Source: Mycobacterium vicinigordonae (lineage in GTDB: Bacteria; Actinomycetota; Actinomycetes; Mycobacteriales; Mycobacteriaceae). From it: a DNA stretch of 64,000 nt. The notes under the pieces are model-generated. The model was not told the origin of the DNA, made no database searches, and saw only the letters and a program-made list of their open reading frames with translations. The position numbers were made by a program, and so were the translations under genes. The stretch lies in contig NZ_CP059165.1 of the NCBI RefSeq assembly GCF_013466425.1, positions 2,914,001 through 2,978,000 of the forward strand. Direction: 5' to 3'. How positions within the stretch are numbered: the first letter of the stretch is position 1; the number at the start of each line of letters is the position of its first letter. Shown here in pieces: positions 37,501-46,375 of this stretch.

Positions 37501-40500
37501 CTGCTTGCGCCGTTGGCTTTGCCGGCAACGGGCGGGGTGCGCATACAGGTACTCGTCAGCGCCGCTGACGATTCCGGGCGGCACGGTGCCGCGGTGTATT
37601 CCGCGGCGGGCGAATGTGATTCGTGGGTATTACACGCCGAGGGGATGCTGCGGCCTGGCGGCGTCCGGGGTGGGGCCGACTTGTCGACGTGGCCGCCTGT
37701 CGGGTCGTCGGCGGTGGATGTCTCCGCGGTATACGAGCAATTGGCCGGCCGGGGCTACCGATACGGGCCAGCGTTTCAGGGCCTCCGGTTGGCGTGGCGG
37801 CGCGGCCGCGAGGTGTATGCCGAGTTGACCGCGCCCAAGGGTGTGAGCGTGGCAGGCTTCGGGATTCATCCAGCACTGCTGGACGCTGCGCTGCATGCGT
37901 GGGCTGTGGTGGCGGGTGAGGATCAGTTGGCGCTGCCGTTCTCGTGGCAGGGGGTGTCGTTGCACGCCACCGGGGCGACCCGGCTACGCGTCCGGATCGC
38001 TCCGACCGGTGCCGGCTCGGTCTCGGTCGAGTTGGCGGATTCGTCGGGATTGCCGGTGCTGTCGGTGCGGGAGCTGGTGGTGCGCCAGATATCCGCGCAG
38101 GCGCTGTCGGCGGCGGTCTCGTCGGGTACCGCCCCGGGGAGCGGATTGCTCAGCGTGGTGTGGGCGCCGCTGGAACGCGACCAGGGCGACCCACCCGGAG
38201 AACTGGCGATGTGGGAGTCAAAGCCGGGAACCGTCTCGGCGACCAGCCACCAGGTGTTGGACGTGTTGCAACAGCACCTGGGCGGCGATGGTTCTGGTCG
38301 GCTCGCCGTGGTGACGCGCGGGGCGGTCTCAGTGGGCGGTGAGGACATCGTTGATCTGGCCGGCGCCGCAGTGTGGGGATTGGTGCGGTCGGCGCAGGCC
38401 GAGCATCCGGGCCGGGTAACGCTGCTGGATACCGACGGCTCGGTGGCGGTCGAGGACGTGCTCCGTTGCGCGGAGCCACAATTGGCGGTGCGGTCGGGCG
38501 TGGTCTACGGGCCTCGGCTGGTCCGGGCTGATAGTGCCGCGATACTGACCTTGCCGGATGGCTTGTGGCGGTTAGCCGTTGGTGACGGCGGGACGCTGCA
38601 GGATGTCTCGGCCCGACGCAGCGAGCCGGTTGAGTTGTCGCCCGGGCAGGTGCGCGTCGCGGTCGGTGCGGTGGGCGTCAATTTTCGGGACGTATTGGTG
38701 GCATTGGGCATGTATCCTGGCGGCGGCGAGCTGGGTGCCGAAGGCGCCGGCGTCGTTGTGGAGGTTGGTCCGGGGGTGACCAAACTGTCCGAGGGCGAGA
38801 CGGTGATGGGCCTGTTGGGCGTGGTGTCACCCGAATCCGTCGTGGACCAGCGCCTGGTGATCGCAGCTCCGGACGGCTGGTCGCTGGACAGGGCCGCCGG
38901 CATCCCGGTGGTTTTCCTGACTGCGCTGTACGGCTTGCGAGATCTGGCCGGGCTCAAGGCCGGTGAGCGCGTGCTGGTGCACGCCGCCACCGGCGGTGTG
39001 GGCATGGCTGCCGTGCAGTTGGCGCGGTATTGGGGCTGCGAGGTTTTCGCCACAGCCAGTCGCGGCAAGTGGGAAACGTTGCGCGAGATGGGTTTCGACG
39101 ACGCCCACATCGGCGATTCCCGCACCTTAGAGTTCGAGGTACGTTTCGCTGCGGCCACCGGTGGTGCTGGTGTAGACGTGGTGCTCAACTCGCTGGCCGG
39201 CGAGTTCACCGACGCCTCACTGCGGCTGTTGGGCCCTGGGGGGCGTTTCGTCGAAATGGGCAAGACCGATATCCGCGATCCAGCCGCTGTCGCCGATCGA
39301 TATGACGGTGTCAGCTACCAGGCGTTCGACCTGATGGAGGCAGGGCCGGATCGAATCGCGACGATGTTGGCCGACGTTCGCGAGATGCTGCAAGCCGATG
39401 CGGTGAAATCCCTGCCCGTCAGGGTGTTTGACGTGCGCAGTGCCAGGCAGGCATACCGCTTCGTCAGCCAGGCCCGTCATCTGGGGAAGGTAGTGCTCAC
39501 CATTCCCGCCGGCCCGGACGGTCCTGCCGGGCAGCAGTCGCCATTGGCGGGCGGCACCGTGCTCATCACCGGCGGCACCGGCATGGCGGGATCCGCCGTG
39601 GCGCGCCATCTGGTTGCCCACTACGGCGTCGCGAACCTGGTGCTGGTGAGCCGCTCTGGTGGACAGGCCGACGGCGCAGGTGAGCTGGGTGCTGCGCTCG
39701 AACAAGCCGGAGCTCGAGTAACTTTCGCGCAGTGCGATATCGCCGACCGTGCGGAAACGGCCCGGTTGCTTGCGCAGATACCGGTGCAGTTCCCACTCAA
39801 AGGTGTGTTTCATGCTGCCGGAGTGCTCGACGACACGGTGATCACGTCCTTGACCCCGCGGCGGTTGGACACCGTGCTGCGGGTCAAGGTTGACGGGGCG
39901 TGGAACCTACATGAGCTGACTCGCGGCGCGGATCTGGCTGTTTTCACAATGTTTTCGTCACTGGCGGGGATCGCGGGCAGTCCGGGCCAGGGCAACTATG
40001 CCGCAGCCAACGCCTTCTTGGACGCTCTTGCCGGCTACCGCCGCCAGCGGGGCCTGAGCGGCCTGTCGATCGCGTGGGGCTTGTGGGAGGAGGGCAGCTC
40101 GATGACCCGTCACCTGGGTGATCGAGATCTCGCTCGGATGAAGCAGGTCGGGCTGTCGGCACTCCCCACCGAGCAGGCACTTCAACTTCTGGATGCGGCC
40201 CTCATCGGCGATCAAGCGGTAGCCGTCGCGGCTCGGCTGGATACCAGCGTGCTGACCGCCGATACCGGCCTGCCGCCGCTCTGGCGCGAGTTGGTCACCC
40301 GTCGTACCCGCCGCGTCATCGAGTCTGCCGATAGCGGGGCGGCAGCAATAGGTTTGACGGCACGGTTGCATGCCCTGGAGCCCCAGCAGCGCCAGCGCGA
40401 ACTTACCGAGCTGATCTCGACCAATGCTGCAATCGTGTTGGGTCACTCCAGCACCGTTGATATCGACCCGCACAGGGCTTTCCAGGAACTTGGGTTCGAC

Positions 40501-40854
40501 TCGCTCACCGCGGTCGAACTGCGCAACCGGCTTAAAACGGCTACTGGGCTGACACTTTCACCGACCCTGATCTTCGACTACCCGACACCGGCTGCGCTTG
40601 GGGAGCATCTCTCCAACGAACTGGGCGCCGTCGCACCGCCGGTGGATGAGCAACCCCGACCGTTGGGCCGCGTTGACAACCTCACCCGCGAACTGGATGC
40701 GCTGATCCACCAATCCGACTGGACCGCGGAAGAAAAGGGCCAGCTCACCAGCCGGTTGCGCGCGTTGATCGCGGACTTGACCGCCGAGCCGGGCAATCAG
40801 GCGGCCCTTGACAGCGAGATCTACGCCTTGCTGGATGACGAACTCGGCCCATGA
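34546..40854 (+). CDS. pks8: Modular type I polyketide synthase Pks8 (KS-AT-DH-ER-KR-ACP), the unsplit pks8/pks17 form
   Basis: 2102 residues: an N-terminal docking helix ([12 protein letters not shown]), KS (Cys206), AT (Ser652 in G-H-S-V-G-E; H-A-F-H at 747-750, malonyl-CoA type), DH (His952, Asp1113), ER (A-T-G-G-V-G near 1482), KR (T-G-G-T-G-M-A-G 1675-1682, L-D-D, S1804/5, Tyr1818), ACP (Ser1986) and a docking tail ending L-L-D-D-E-L-G-P. The DH motif reads [10 protein letters not shown], with Ala where Gly is usual. In M. tuberculosis this gene is annotated as two, pks8 (about 1600 residues) and pks17 (about 500). Their sum equals this single frame; the break would fall between ER and KR. 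Confidence 0.93.
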   Translation: MNQGPDTAKHLDYLKRLTADLRRTRRRVSELEGRLSEPIAVVGMACRYPGGVDSPEALWDMLLAGRDAVSDFPGDRGWDIDGMYDPDPDMPGKTYTRRGNFLQHAGDFDAGFFGIGPSEALAMDPQQRVMLEVSWEALERTGIDPSALRGSATGVFAGVIHAGYGGEVKGELEGYGLTGSTPSVTSGRVAYVLGLEGPAVSVDTACSSSLVALHLAVQSLRQHECDLALVGGVTVMATPAAFVEFSRQRALAADGRCKAYAGAADGTSWSEGAGVLVVERLADAERLGHPVLALVRGSAVNQDGASNGLTAPNGPAQQRVIRTALASAGLAPTDVDVVEGHGTGTRLGDPIEAQAILATYGQGRAEPLWLGSIKSNIGHTSAAAGAAGLIKMVLAMQHGVMPKTLHVDVPTPHVDWSMGSVSVLTEQRSWPEAGRPRRAGVSAFGISGTNAHVLLEQGRTAESESVVAQPFDGAVPWVLSARSAEALANQAERLLARVTADQGVRPLDVGWSLASTRSVFEHRAVVVAADHRHFQDGLARLASGEPAASVAVGRARSLGKTVFVFPGQGAQYLGMGRDLYQRFPVFTKAFDEATTALDKHLRVPLRHVIWGSDEELLESTEYAQPALFAVEVALAALLQSWGVVPDLVLGHSVGEIAAAQVAGVLSLDDAAALVAARGRLMAGLPAGGVMVAVTAGEDEVVALLNEGVSIAAVNAPESVVLSGEQTAVAAVLDQLEGRRVHRLAVSHAFHSVLMEPMIPDFRPSLAGLTADEPRIRLVSNVTGELAGAGYGSPSYWVEHVRKPVRFADSVKSAESIGAGVFVEVGPGGGLAALIEQCAAAQSVSTALLAKGRPEVESLYTAVAGLFTAGLRLNWREAFAGPDPQIVALPTYAFDRKHFWLTDLGVGPTSLRAVGLSGLGHPLLGAAVQRPDSGGLALTGWLSPAIQSWLADHAVTAVTLFPGAGFAELVLRAGDEVGAPMIEELTLLAPLALPATGGVRIQVLVSAADDSGRHGAAVYSAAGECDSWVLHAEGMLRPGGVRGGADLSTWPPVGSSAVDVSAVYEQLAGRGYRYGPAFQGLRLAWRRGREVYAELTAPKGVSVAGFGIHPALLDAALHAWAVVAGEDQLALPFSWQGVSLHATGATRLRVRIAPTGAGSVSVELADSSGLPVLSVRELVVRQISAQALSAAVSSGTAPGSGLLSVVWAPLERDQGDPPGELAMWESKPGTVSATSHQVLDVLQQHLGGDGSGRLAVVTRGAVSVGGEDIVDLAGAAVWGLVRSAQAEHPGRVTLLDTDGSVAVEDVLRCAEPQLAVRSGVVYGPRLVRADSAAILTLPDGLWRLAVGDGGTLQDVSARRSEPVELSPGQVRVAVGAVGVNFRDVLVALGMYPGGGELGAEGAGVVVEVGPGVTKLSEGETVMGLLGVVSPESVVDQRLVIAAPDGWSLDRAAGIPVVFLTALYGLRDLAGLKAGERVLVHAATGGVGMAAVQLARYWGCEVFATASRGKWETLREMGFDDAHIGDSRTLEFEVRFAAATGGAGVDVVLNSLAGEFTDASLRLLGPGGRFVEMGKTDIRDPAAVADRYDGVSYQAFDLMEAGPDRIATMLADVREMLQADAVKSLPVRVFDVRSARQAYRFVSQARHLGKVVLTIPAGPDGPAGQQSPLAGGTVLITGGTGMAGSAVARHLVAHYGVANLVLVSRSGGQADGAGELGAALEQAGARVTFAQCDIADRAETARLLAQIPVQFPLKGVFHAAGVLDDTVITSLTPRRLDTVLRVKVDGAWNLHELTRGADLAVFTMFSSLAGIAGSPGQGNYAAANAFLDALAGYRRQRGLSGLSIAWGLWEEGSSMTRHLGDRDLARMKQVGLSALPTEQALQLLDAALIGDQAVAVAARLDTSVLTADTGLPPLWRELVTRRTRRVIESADSGAAAIGLTARLHALEPQQRQRELTELISTNAAIVLGHSSTVDIDPHRAFQELGFDSLTAVELRNRLKTATGLTLSPTLIFDYPTPAALGEHLSNELGAVAPPVDEQPRPLGRVDNLTRELDALIHQSDWTAEEKGQLTSRLRALIADLTAEPGNQAALDSEIYALLDDELGP

Positions 40855-40861
40855 GGGCGAC

Positions 40862-43800
40862 GTGAACGCAGTGCGGCAGAGTGACATCGCGGTCATCGGC
40901 TTGGCTTGCCGGTTTCCCGCCGCAGCCGATCCACGCGCTTTTTGGCGTTTGCTGCAGGACGGACATGAGATGGTCGGTTCTCTGCAGAGCGCTGCCGACT
41001 TCGACGCGGGCTTTTTCAACGTGTCGCCGCGCGAGGCGGCGGCGATGGACCCGCGCCAGCGGCTGGCTCTGGAACTGACATGGGAACTGTTCGAAGATGC
41101 GTTCCTGCTACCAAGAGGTCTCCGTGGCGAGCCAATCTCGGTGTACGTCGGGGCGATGACCGATGATTACGCGCTGGTGGCGTTACGCCAAGGTTTCCAT
41201 GTCGACCACCACGCATTCGGCGGTCTGAGCCGAGGCATGATCGCCAACCGGATGTCCTATTTCTACGACCTGCGCGGTCCTAGCCTGACCGTCGATTCCG
41301 GACAGTCGTCCTCCCTGCTGGCGGTGCACATGGCGGTTGAGGCACTGCGTGCCGGCACGGCGTCGATGGCAATCGCCGGTGGTATACACCTCAACTTGGA
41401 CACCGAAAGCGAACTCCTGGAAAGGGAGTTCGGTGCAACCTCGCCGTCGGGCCACACCTATGCGTTCGACGAACGCGCGGATGGATATGTGCGAAGTGAC
41501 GGCGGCGCCCTGGTATTGCTGAAGCCCCTGCGCGCTGCGCTGGACGACGGAAACCGGATTCACGCAATCGTTTCCGGCAGTGCAGTCGGCAATGCGGGCG
41601 GCGATACGTCGGGACTGACGGTCCCGTCGTCCGCCGCGCAGGTCCACGTGATCCGGCGGGCATTGACCGATGCCGGTCTGGTTCACACGCAGGTCGACTA
41701 TGTCGAGGCGCATGGAACCGGCACGCAGGTCGGCGATCCCGTCGAGGCCACATCCCTGGGTGAGGTATTCGGTGCGGCCCGGCGGCGGCCGCTGCTGATC
41801 GGATCTGTCAAGACCAACATCGGGCACACCGGTGCCGCGTCTGGGATCGCGGGGTTGATTAAGACGGTGCTGGCGGTTGAGAACAGGGCGCTGCCGGCGA
41901 GCCTCAATTTCGCCGTGCCGGCAACCGATCTGGTCGGGCTCGGTTTATGTGTTAACACTGTTCTGACGCCCTGGACCGATGATGTGCGCCGGGCTGGGGT
42001 TTCGTCGTTCGGTATGGGCGGGACCAACGTGCACGTGGTTGTCGAACAGGCGCCAGGGGTCGAAATGGTTGCCGCCGAACCGGTTCACGATGTTGCGGTG
42101 CCTTGGGTATTGTCCGCCCGGTCGGCGGAGGCTTTGACCGGCCAGGCCCGCCGGTTGTCCGAGCGGGTGGCGGCGCTTGGAATGGCAGACACGGGTTGGT
42201 CATTGGCGACTACTCGGACGGTGTTCGACTACCGGGCGGTGGTGGTCGGCGCGGACCGCGGACGCATGACCGAGGGACTGGGGGGGCTGGCAGCCGGGGT
42301 TCCGGGGCCGGCAGTGCAGACCGGCCGGGCCCGGCCGTTAGGCAAGAAGGTGTTCGTGTTTCCCGGCCAGGGGTCGCAGTACCTGGGTATGGGACGTGGT
42401 CTTTACCACCGTTTCCCGGTGTTCGCGGCAGCCTTCGACCAGACCGTTGCGGTGCTCGAACCATATCTGAGATTGCCGCTCCGACAGGTGATCTGGGGAC
42501 ATGACGTGGCGTTGCAGGAGAGCACCGAGTTCGCTCAGCCTGGGTTATTCGCCGTGCAGGTGGCGCTGGCGGCACTGCTGCGCAGCTGCGGCGTGAGAGC
42601 CGACTTCGTGGTTGGCCACTCGGTGGGGGAGATCGCGGCGGCCTATGAAGCGGGAGTGCTCTCGCTCCCAGAAGCGGCTCAGCTGGTGGCCGAACGGGGC
42701 CGTCTGATGGCAACGCTGCCGCCCGGTGGGGTGATGGTCGCGGTCGCCGTGAGCGAATCTGAGGTGGCCCCACTGCTGAGCTCGCAGGTGAGCCTGGCGG
42801 CGGTGAACGCACCCGATTCCGTGGTTCTGTCCGGGCCGTCGGACCAGGTGGCTGCGGTAACGCAGGAGTTGTCGAAACGAGGCCGTCGGGTGCACCGACT
42901 GAACGTGTCTCACGCATTCCACTCGGCCTTGATGGAGCCGATTGTCGATGATTTCGCGGAGCGGCTCGCCGATCTTGCGCCGCAGCAGCCGCGTATCCCG
43001 TTGGTGTCCAACGTCACGGGGCGGTTGGCCGGGCCCGGCTACGGGTCGAGCGAATACTGGACCGAGCACGTCCGTAGGCCGGTAAGGTTCGGCGAGGCGA
43101 TATCAACGGTGGTGAGCCTTGGCGCCGAGGTGTTCATCGAGGTGGGTCCCGGCGCCGGTTTGACTGCGGAACAAGAGATTTCGATTGTGACGCTGAGTCA
43201 GGACGCCCCGGAGGCCGATGCCGTGCTGTCCGCGATGGCACGACTATTCAGCGAGGGTGCTGATATCGACTGGGCGGCTACATTTACCGGGCTGGATTGC
43301 CGATACGAAGAATTGCCAACGTATGCCTTCGTCCGGCAACGCTTTTGGGGATTGTCTGGTGACGAGGTGTCCGCCGAGCCGGAGCCACCCGCCGCCGTAG
43401 GGTTGCAACACCTGGGCCCCGTCGAGCGTCGTCGCCGTCTGATCGACCTGGTGTGTTTTCATGCCGCCGCCGTCCTCGGGCACACCAGGCGCCGGGACGT
43501 GAGTGCGGATCGTGCTTTCCAGGATTCCGGATTCACCTCGATGAGCGGAGTCGAACTGCGCAACCGGCTGCGGTCTGAGGCAGCGCTGGCCGGATTGTCG
43601 CTACCGCGCACGCTCATTTTCGACTATCCCACTCCTGCGGATCTGGCCGACCACCTCGCGGAGCTACTGAGCTGCATTGACAGCGAATATCCGGAAAACG
43701 AAGATATCTGGCTGGCACTACGAAATATCCCCATCGCCGAACTGCGTAGGACCGGATTGCTCGAGAAACTTCAACTACTAGCCGGGCAATCGGAAAAAGC

Positions 43801-43897
43801 CTCGTCAGAGGTCTCGAATAGCGATGATGTGATCGACTCTCTCAGTCCCGAAGCGTTAATTGCAATGACCCTCGATTCCGATGAAGAAATTGGCTGA
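40862..43897 (+). CDS. pks9: Type I polyketide synthase loading protein Pks9 (KSQ-AT-ACP)
   Basis: 1011 residues from GTG 40862, with GAGGG just upstream; upstream frame overlaps pks8 and is not family sequence. KS-like domain 8-~405, in which the active-site Cys is Gln148 (V-D-S-G-Q-S-S-S-L-L), the KSQ signature of decarboxylating loading domains; H-G-T-G-T and K-T-N-I-G-H-T remain. AT ~475-790 (Ser587 in G-H-S-V-G-E; H-A-F-H 684-687, malonyl type). No reductive domains. ACP at ~850-930 with Ser893 in G-F-T-S-M (Thr in place of the usual Asp), then a C-terminal docking-like segment (S-L-S-P-E-A-L-I-A-M-T-L). Unlike Pks7 and Pks8 it has no N-terminal docking helix, as expected of a first module. 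Predicted to decarboxylate malonyl-ACP to acetyl-ACP. Confidence 0.92.
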   Translation: MNAVRQSDIAVIGLACRFPAAADPRAFWRLLQDGHEMVGSLQSAADFDAGFFNVSPREAAAMDPRQRLALELTWELFEDAFLLPRGLRGEPISVYVGAMTDDYALVALRQGFHVDHHAFGGLSRGMIANRMSYFYDLRGPSLTVDSGQSSSLLAVHMAVEALRAGTASMAIAGGIHLNLDTESELLEREFGATSPSGHTYAFDERADGYVRSDGGALVLLKPLRAALDDGNRIHAIVSGSAVGNAGGDTSGLTVPSSAAQVHVIRRALTDAGLVHTQVDYVEAHGTGTQVGDPVEATSLGEVFGAARRRPLLIGSVKTNIGHTGAASGIAGLIKTVLAVENRALPASLNFAVPATDLVGLGLCVNTVLTPWTDDVRRAGVSSFGMGGTNVHVVVEQAPGVEMVAAEPVHDVAVPWVLSARSAEALTGQARRLSERVAALGMADTGWSLATTRTVFDYRAVVVGADRGRMTEGLGGLAAGVPGPAVQTGRARPLGKKVFVFPGQGSQYLGMGRGLYHRFPVFAAAFDQTVAVLEPYLRLPLRQVIWGHDVALQESTEFAQPGLFAVQVALAALLRSCGVRADFVVGHSVGEIAAAYEAGVLSLPEAAQLVAERGRLMATLPPGGVMVAVAVSESEVAPLLSSQVSLAAVNAPDSVVLSGPSDQVAAVTQELSKRGRRVHRLNVSHAFHSALMEPIVDDFAERLADLAPQQPRIPLVSNVTGRLAGPGYGSSEYWTEHVRRPVRFGEAISTVVSLGAEVFIEVGPGAGLTAEQEISIVTLSQDAPEADAVLSAMARLFSEGADIDWAATFTGLDCRYEELPTYAFVRQRFWGLSGDEVSAEPEPPAAVGLQHLGPVERRRRLIDLVCFHAAAVLGHTRRRDVSADRAFQDSGFTSMSGVELRNRLRSEAALAGLSLPRTLIFDYPTPADLADHLAELLSCIDSEYPENEDIWLALRNIPIAELRRTGLLEKLQLLAGQSEKASSEVSNSDDVIDSLSPEALIAMTLDSDEEIG

Positions 43898-43946
43898 CCA
43901 CTGGAATCCGGGATGAAATAAGACAGACGTCGAATAGTGCGTTTCT

Positions 43947-43975
43947 TTGCGACGCCTTCTACCGCCAACTAAACT
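43947..43975 (+). promoter_or_regulatory. pks11 promoter
   Basis: TTGCGA (43947-43952), 17-base spacer, TAAACT (43970-43975), 64 bases before the pks11 ATG. It matches the pks10 promoter in both hexamers and in the flanking ACTAAACT. The rest of the 141-base pks9-pks11 gap is unremarkable. Confidence 0.55.
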
Positions 43976-44038
43976 CTGAGTTTTGGGGAGTCAGAGCGGG
44001 CGGACTTGACTCGGTATCCAACTGATTGAGGCAGGTGC

Positions 44039-45100
44039 ATGAGCGTCGTCGCAGGTGTATTCGGTGCATTGCCACCACACCGATACAGCCAGAGTGAGGT
44101 CACCGATTTATTCGTTGAGTTCCCCGGTTTGAAGGAGCACGAAGAAATCGTCCGGAAGCTGCATAAGTCGGCCAAGGTGAACGGGCGCCACTTCGTCATG
44201 CCGTTGGAGCAGTATCCGGCGCTCACCGACTTCGGGGACGCCAACGAGATTTTCATCGACAAGGCGGTCGACCTCGGCATCGAGGCGCTCATGGGCGCGC
44301 TCAACGAAGCGGGCCTGCAACCAGAGGACATTGACCTCATAATGACCACGACGGTGACCGGTGTCGCGGTTCCGTCGCTGGACGCCAGAATCGCCGGCCG
44401 CTTGGGGCTGCGTCCCGACGTGCGGCGGATGCCGATATTCGGCCTGGGCTGCGTAGCTGGGGCGGCCGGTGTCGGTCGCCTGCACGACTATTTGCGCGGT
44501 GCCCCCGATGATGTGGCTGTCTTGATATCGGTCGAGCTCTGCTCGCTCACTTACCCGGCGATCAAACCGACGGTGTCGGGGCTGATCGGCACCGCGCTGT
44601 TCGGTGACGGCGCTGCAGCGGTGGTCGCGGTCGGTGATCGGCGGGCCGAGAAGATCCAGGCCAGCGGACCCGAGATCGTAGACTCCCGCAGTCGCTTCTA
44701 CCCCGAATCGCTGCACATCATGGGATGGGACGTCAGCTCGGCTGGTCTGCAGTTGCGGCTCTCGCCCGATTTGACGGAGCTGATCGAGCAATACCTGGCG
44801 GCAGACGTGGACGGCTTCCTCGACGCGCACGACCTGAGCAGGGATGACATTGCGGCCTGGGTGAGTCATCCGGGTGGTCCGAAGGTGATCAACGCGATCA
44901 CGGACACTCTGCAGCTGCCTCCCGAGGCTCTGGAGTTGACGTGGCGTTCCCTGGGCGATATCGGCAACCTGTCGTCGTCGTCGGTGCTGCACATCCTGCG
45001 AGACACCATCGAGAAGCGCCCGCCCAGCGGCACCCCCGGTTTGATGCTGGCAATGGGTCCGGGTTTTTGTGCCGAACTCGTGCTATTGCGCTGGCGTTAG
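44039..45100 (+). CDS. pks11: Type III polyketide synthase Pks11
   Basis: 353 residues, close paralogue of Pks10 (same length, same N-terminal pattern, roughly three residues in four shared by eye). Active-site Cys138 in [10 protein letters not shown], with the His in W-V-S-H-P-G-G-P-K and the Asn in [10 protein letters not shown]. The M. tuberculosis enzyme has been reported to make methyl-branched alkylpyrones from acyl-CoA and methylmalonyl/malonyl-CoA. The 3' end overlaps the 3' end of cyp139 on the other strand by 18 bases. Confidence 0.93.
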   Translation: MSVVAGVFGALPPHRYSQSEVTDLFVEFPGLKEHEEIVRKLHKSAKVNGRHFVMPLEQYPALTDFGDANEIFIDKAVDLGIEALMGALNEAGLQPEDIDLIMTTTVTGVAVPSLDARIAGRLGLRPDVRRMPIFGLGCVAGAAGVGRLHDYLRGAPDDVAVLISVELCSLTYPAIKPTVSGLIGTALFGDGAAAVVAVGDRRAEKIQASGPEIVDSRSRFYPESLHIMGWDVSSAGLQLRLSPDLTELIEQYLAADVDGFLDAHDLSRDDIAAWVSHPGGPKVINAITDTLQLPPEALELTWRSLGDIGNLSSSSVLHILRDTIEKRPPSGTPGLMLAMGPGFCAELVLLRWR

Positions 45101-46375
45101 CCCTTTCACCCGGATTGTCAAGCCTGGCCGGGGACTCAGCGCAGCGAAGTTCGCCGCCCGGATCCGTTGGGCCGGCAACTGCAACCTCGTTCGGGCGACC
45201 AATCTCGCCAGCATCACTGTCATCTCGGTGATGGCCATGACCGACCCAATGCAGCGGTGCAGGCCGCCGCTGAACGGAATGAACTCGTGCGGTGCGGGTC
45301 TGCGATACCCGACAGCGCCAGCATCCCACCGCTGCGGCTGAAATTCCGTTGGCTCGGGCCATGATTCGGCAATCCGATGGGTCACGTAGGGGCTGAACAC
45401 GATCAGCCGTCCTGTCTGGATACGGTGGCTATCGAACCATAAGTCCTGTATCACTCGGCGCGCCGAGATTACTCCGGGCGAGTAGAGCCGAAGTGTCTCG
45501 TGCACAACGCCGTTGAGGTAGGTCAGAGCGGTCAGATCCGAGGCGGTGGGCGTTCGGCCGCCAAGCACCCGGTCCACCTCGTCGGCAGCGGACTCCCATG
45601 CACCGGGCACGGTGAGCAACATGTAGGCCGCCCACGCCAGCGCAGCACTGGTGGTTTCGAAGCCGGCGGTGATCATCGAGACGATCTGGTCGCGAATCTC
45701 GTTGTCGGACAGCGGCTGTTCGTCCTCAGACCGGCCATTCAGCAGAATCGTCAACATGTGATCGTCGGGTCTGGGGTTGCTGCGGGCGTCGGCGATCTCG
45801 CCGTCGATCAGGGCGTCGATGTGCCGGCGGGCGGTCATCGCCCGTCTCCAGCCGGGTGAGTTGAACCGTCGTTGCAGCCGCATCACCTGCGGTGGGCGAT
45901 GGGTCAGGTCCAGTAGCGGTTGCAGCTGCACGCCGAGGAAATCCGAATGTGCGGCCATGCGGGACCCGAATAGGCTCTCGGCCGTGCTGCGGCGCACCGC
46001 GCTGCGGAACTCGGAGTAGAGGTCCAGCACCTGCCCCGGGCGCCAACTTTCGATGGTGTCGTCGATGACGGATGCCATGGTGTGGACGTAGTCCTGAATC
46101 TGCTTGTGGCGCAGTCCGGGTGCCACCACACTCCGTCGTCGGCGGTGGTCTTCGCCGTCGCTGACGATCAGTGCAGTAGGTCCGTCCACGGGCGCCAGAT
46201 TCTCGAATGTCTCGCGCCAACTGAATGCGGCGGCGTTCGCGAACACGAACTTATTCGCTTCTGGGCCAAGCATATACACGATGCCATGCCGGCCAATTCC
46301 GGTGTTGACAATCGGACCGCAGCGGTTGTACAGCGCGAGCAGCGCTTCGCCGGGAGGGTACGTGACGAGTTTCAT
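45083..46375 (-). CDS. cyp139: Cytochrome P450 CYP139
   Basis: 430 residues from ATG 46375, which overlaps the ABC-F stop (ATGA), so the two are co-translated. This start gives the same length as recalled M. tuberculosis Cyp139A1. P450 hallmarks: I-helix A-G-F-E-T-T-S-A, K-helix E-T-L-R-L-Y, and the heme-Cys loop [10 protein letters not shown]. The substrate is unknown; always sitting beside the pks10-11 cluster suggests it oxidises a polyketide from that pathway. Confidence 0.93.
   Translation of the reverse strand: MKLVTYPPGEALLALYNRCGPIVNTGIGRHGIVYMLGPEANKFVFANAAAFSWRETFENLAPVDGPTALIVSDGEDHRRRRSVVAPGLRHKQIQDYVHTMASVIDDTIESWRPGQVLDLYSEFRSAVRRSTAESLFGSRMAAHSDFLGVQLQPLLDLTHRPPQVMRLQRRFNSPGWRRAMTARRHIDALIDGEIADARSNPRPDDHMLTILLNGRSEDEQPLSDNEIRDQIVSMITAGFETTSAALAWAAYMLLTVPGAWESAADEVDRVLGGRTPTASDLTALTYLNGVVHETLRLYSPGVISARRVIQDLWFDSHRIQTGRLIVFSPYVTHRIAESWPEPTEFQPQRWDAGAVGYRRPAPHEFIPFSGGLHRCIGSVMAITEMTVMLARLVARTRLQLPAQRIRAANFAALSPRPGLTIRVKGLTPAQ

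Noticed and set aside
40808..40861. Longer Pks9 N-terminus overlapping pks8
   Set aside because: The extra residues are read from pks8 coding sequence in another frame and resemble no docking domain.
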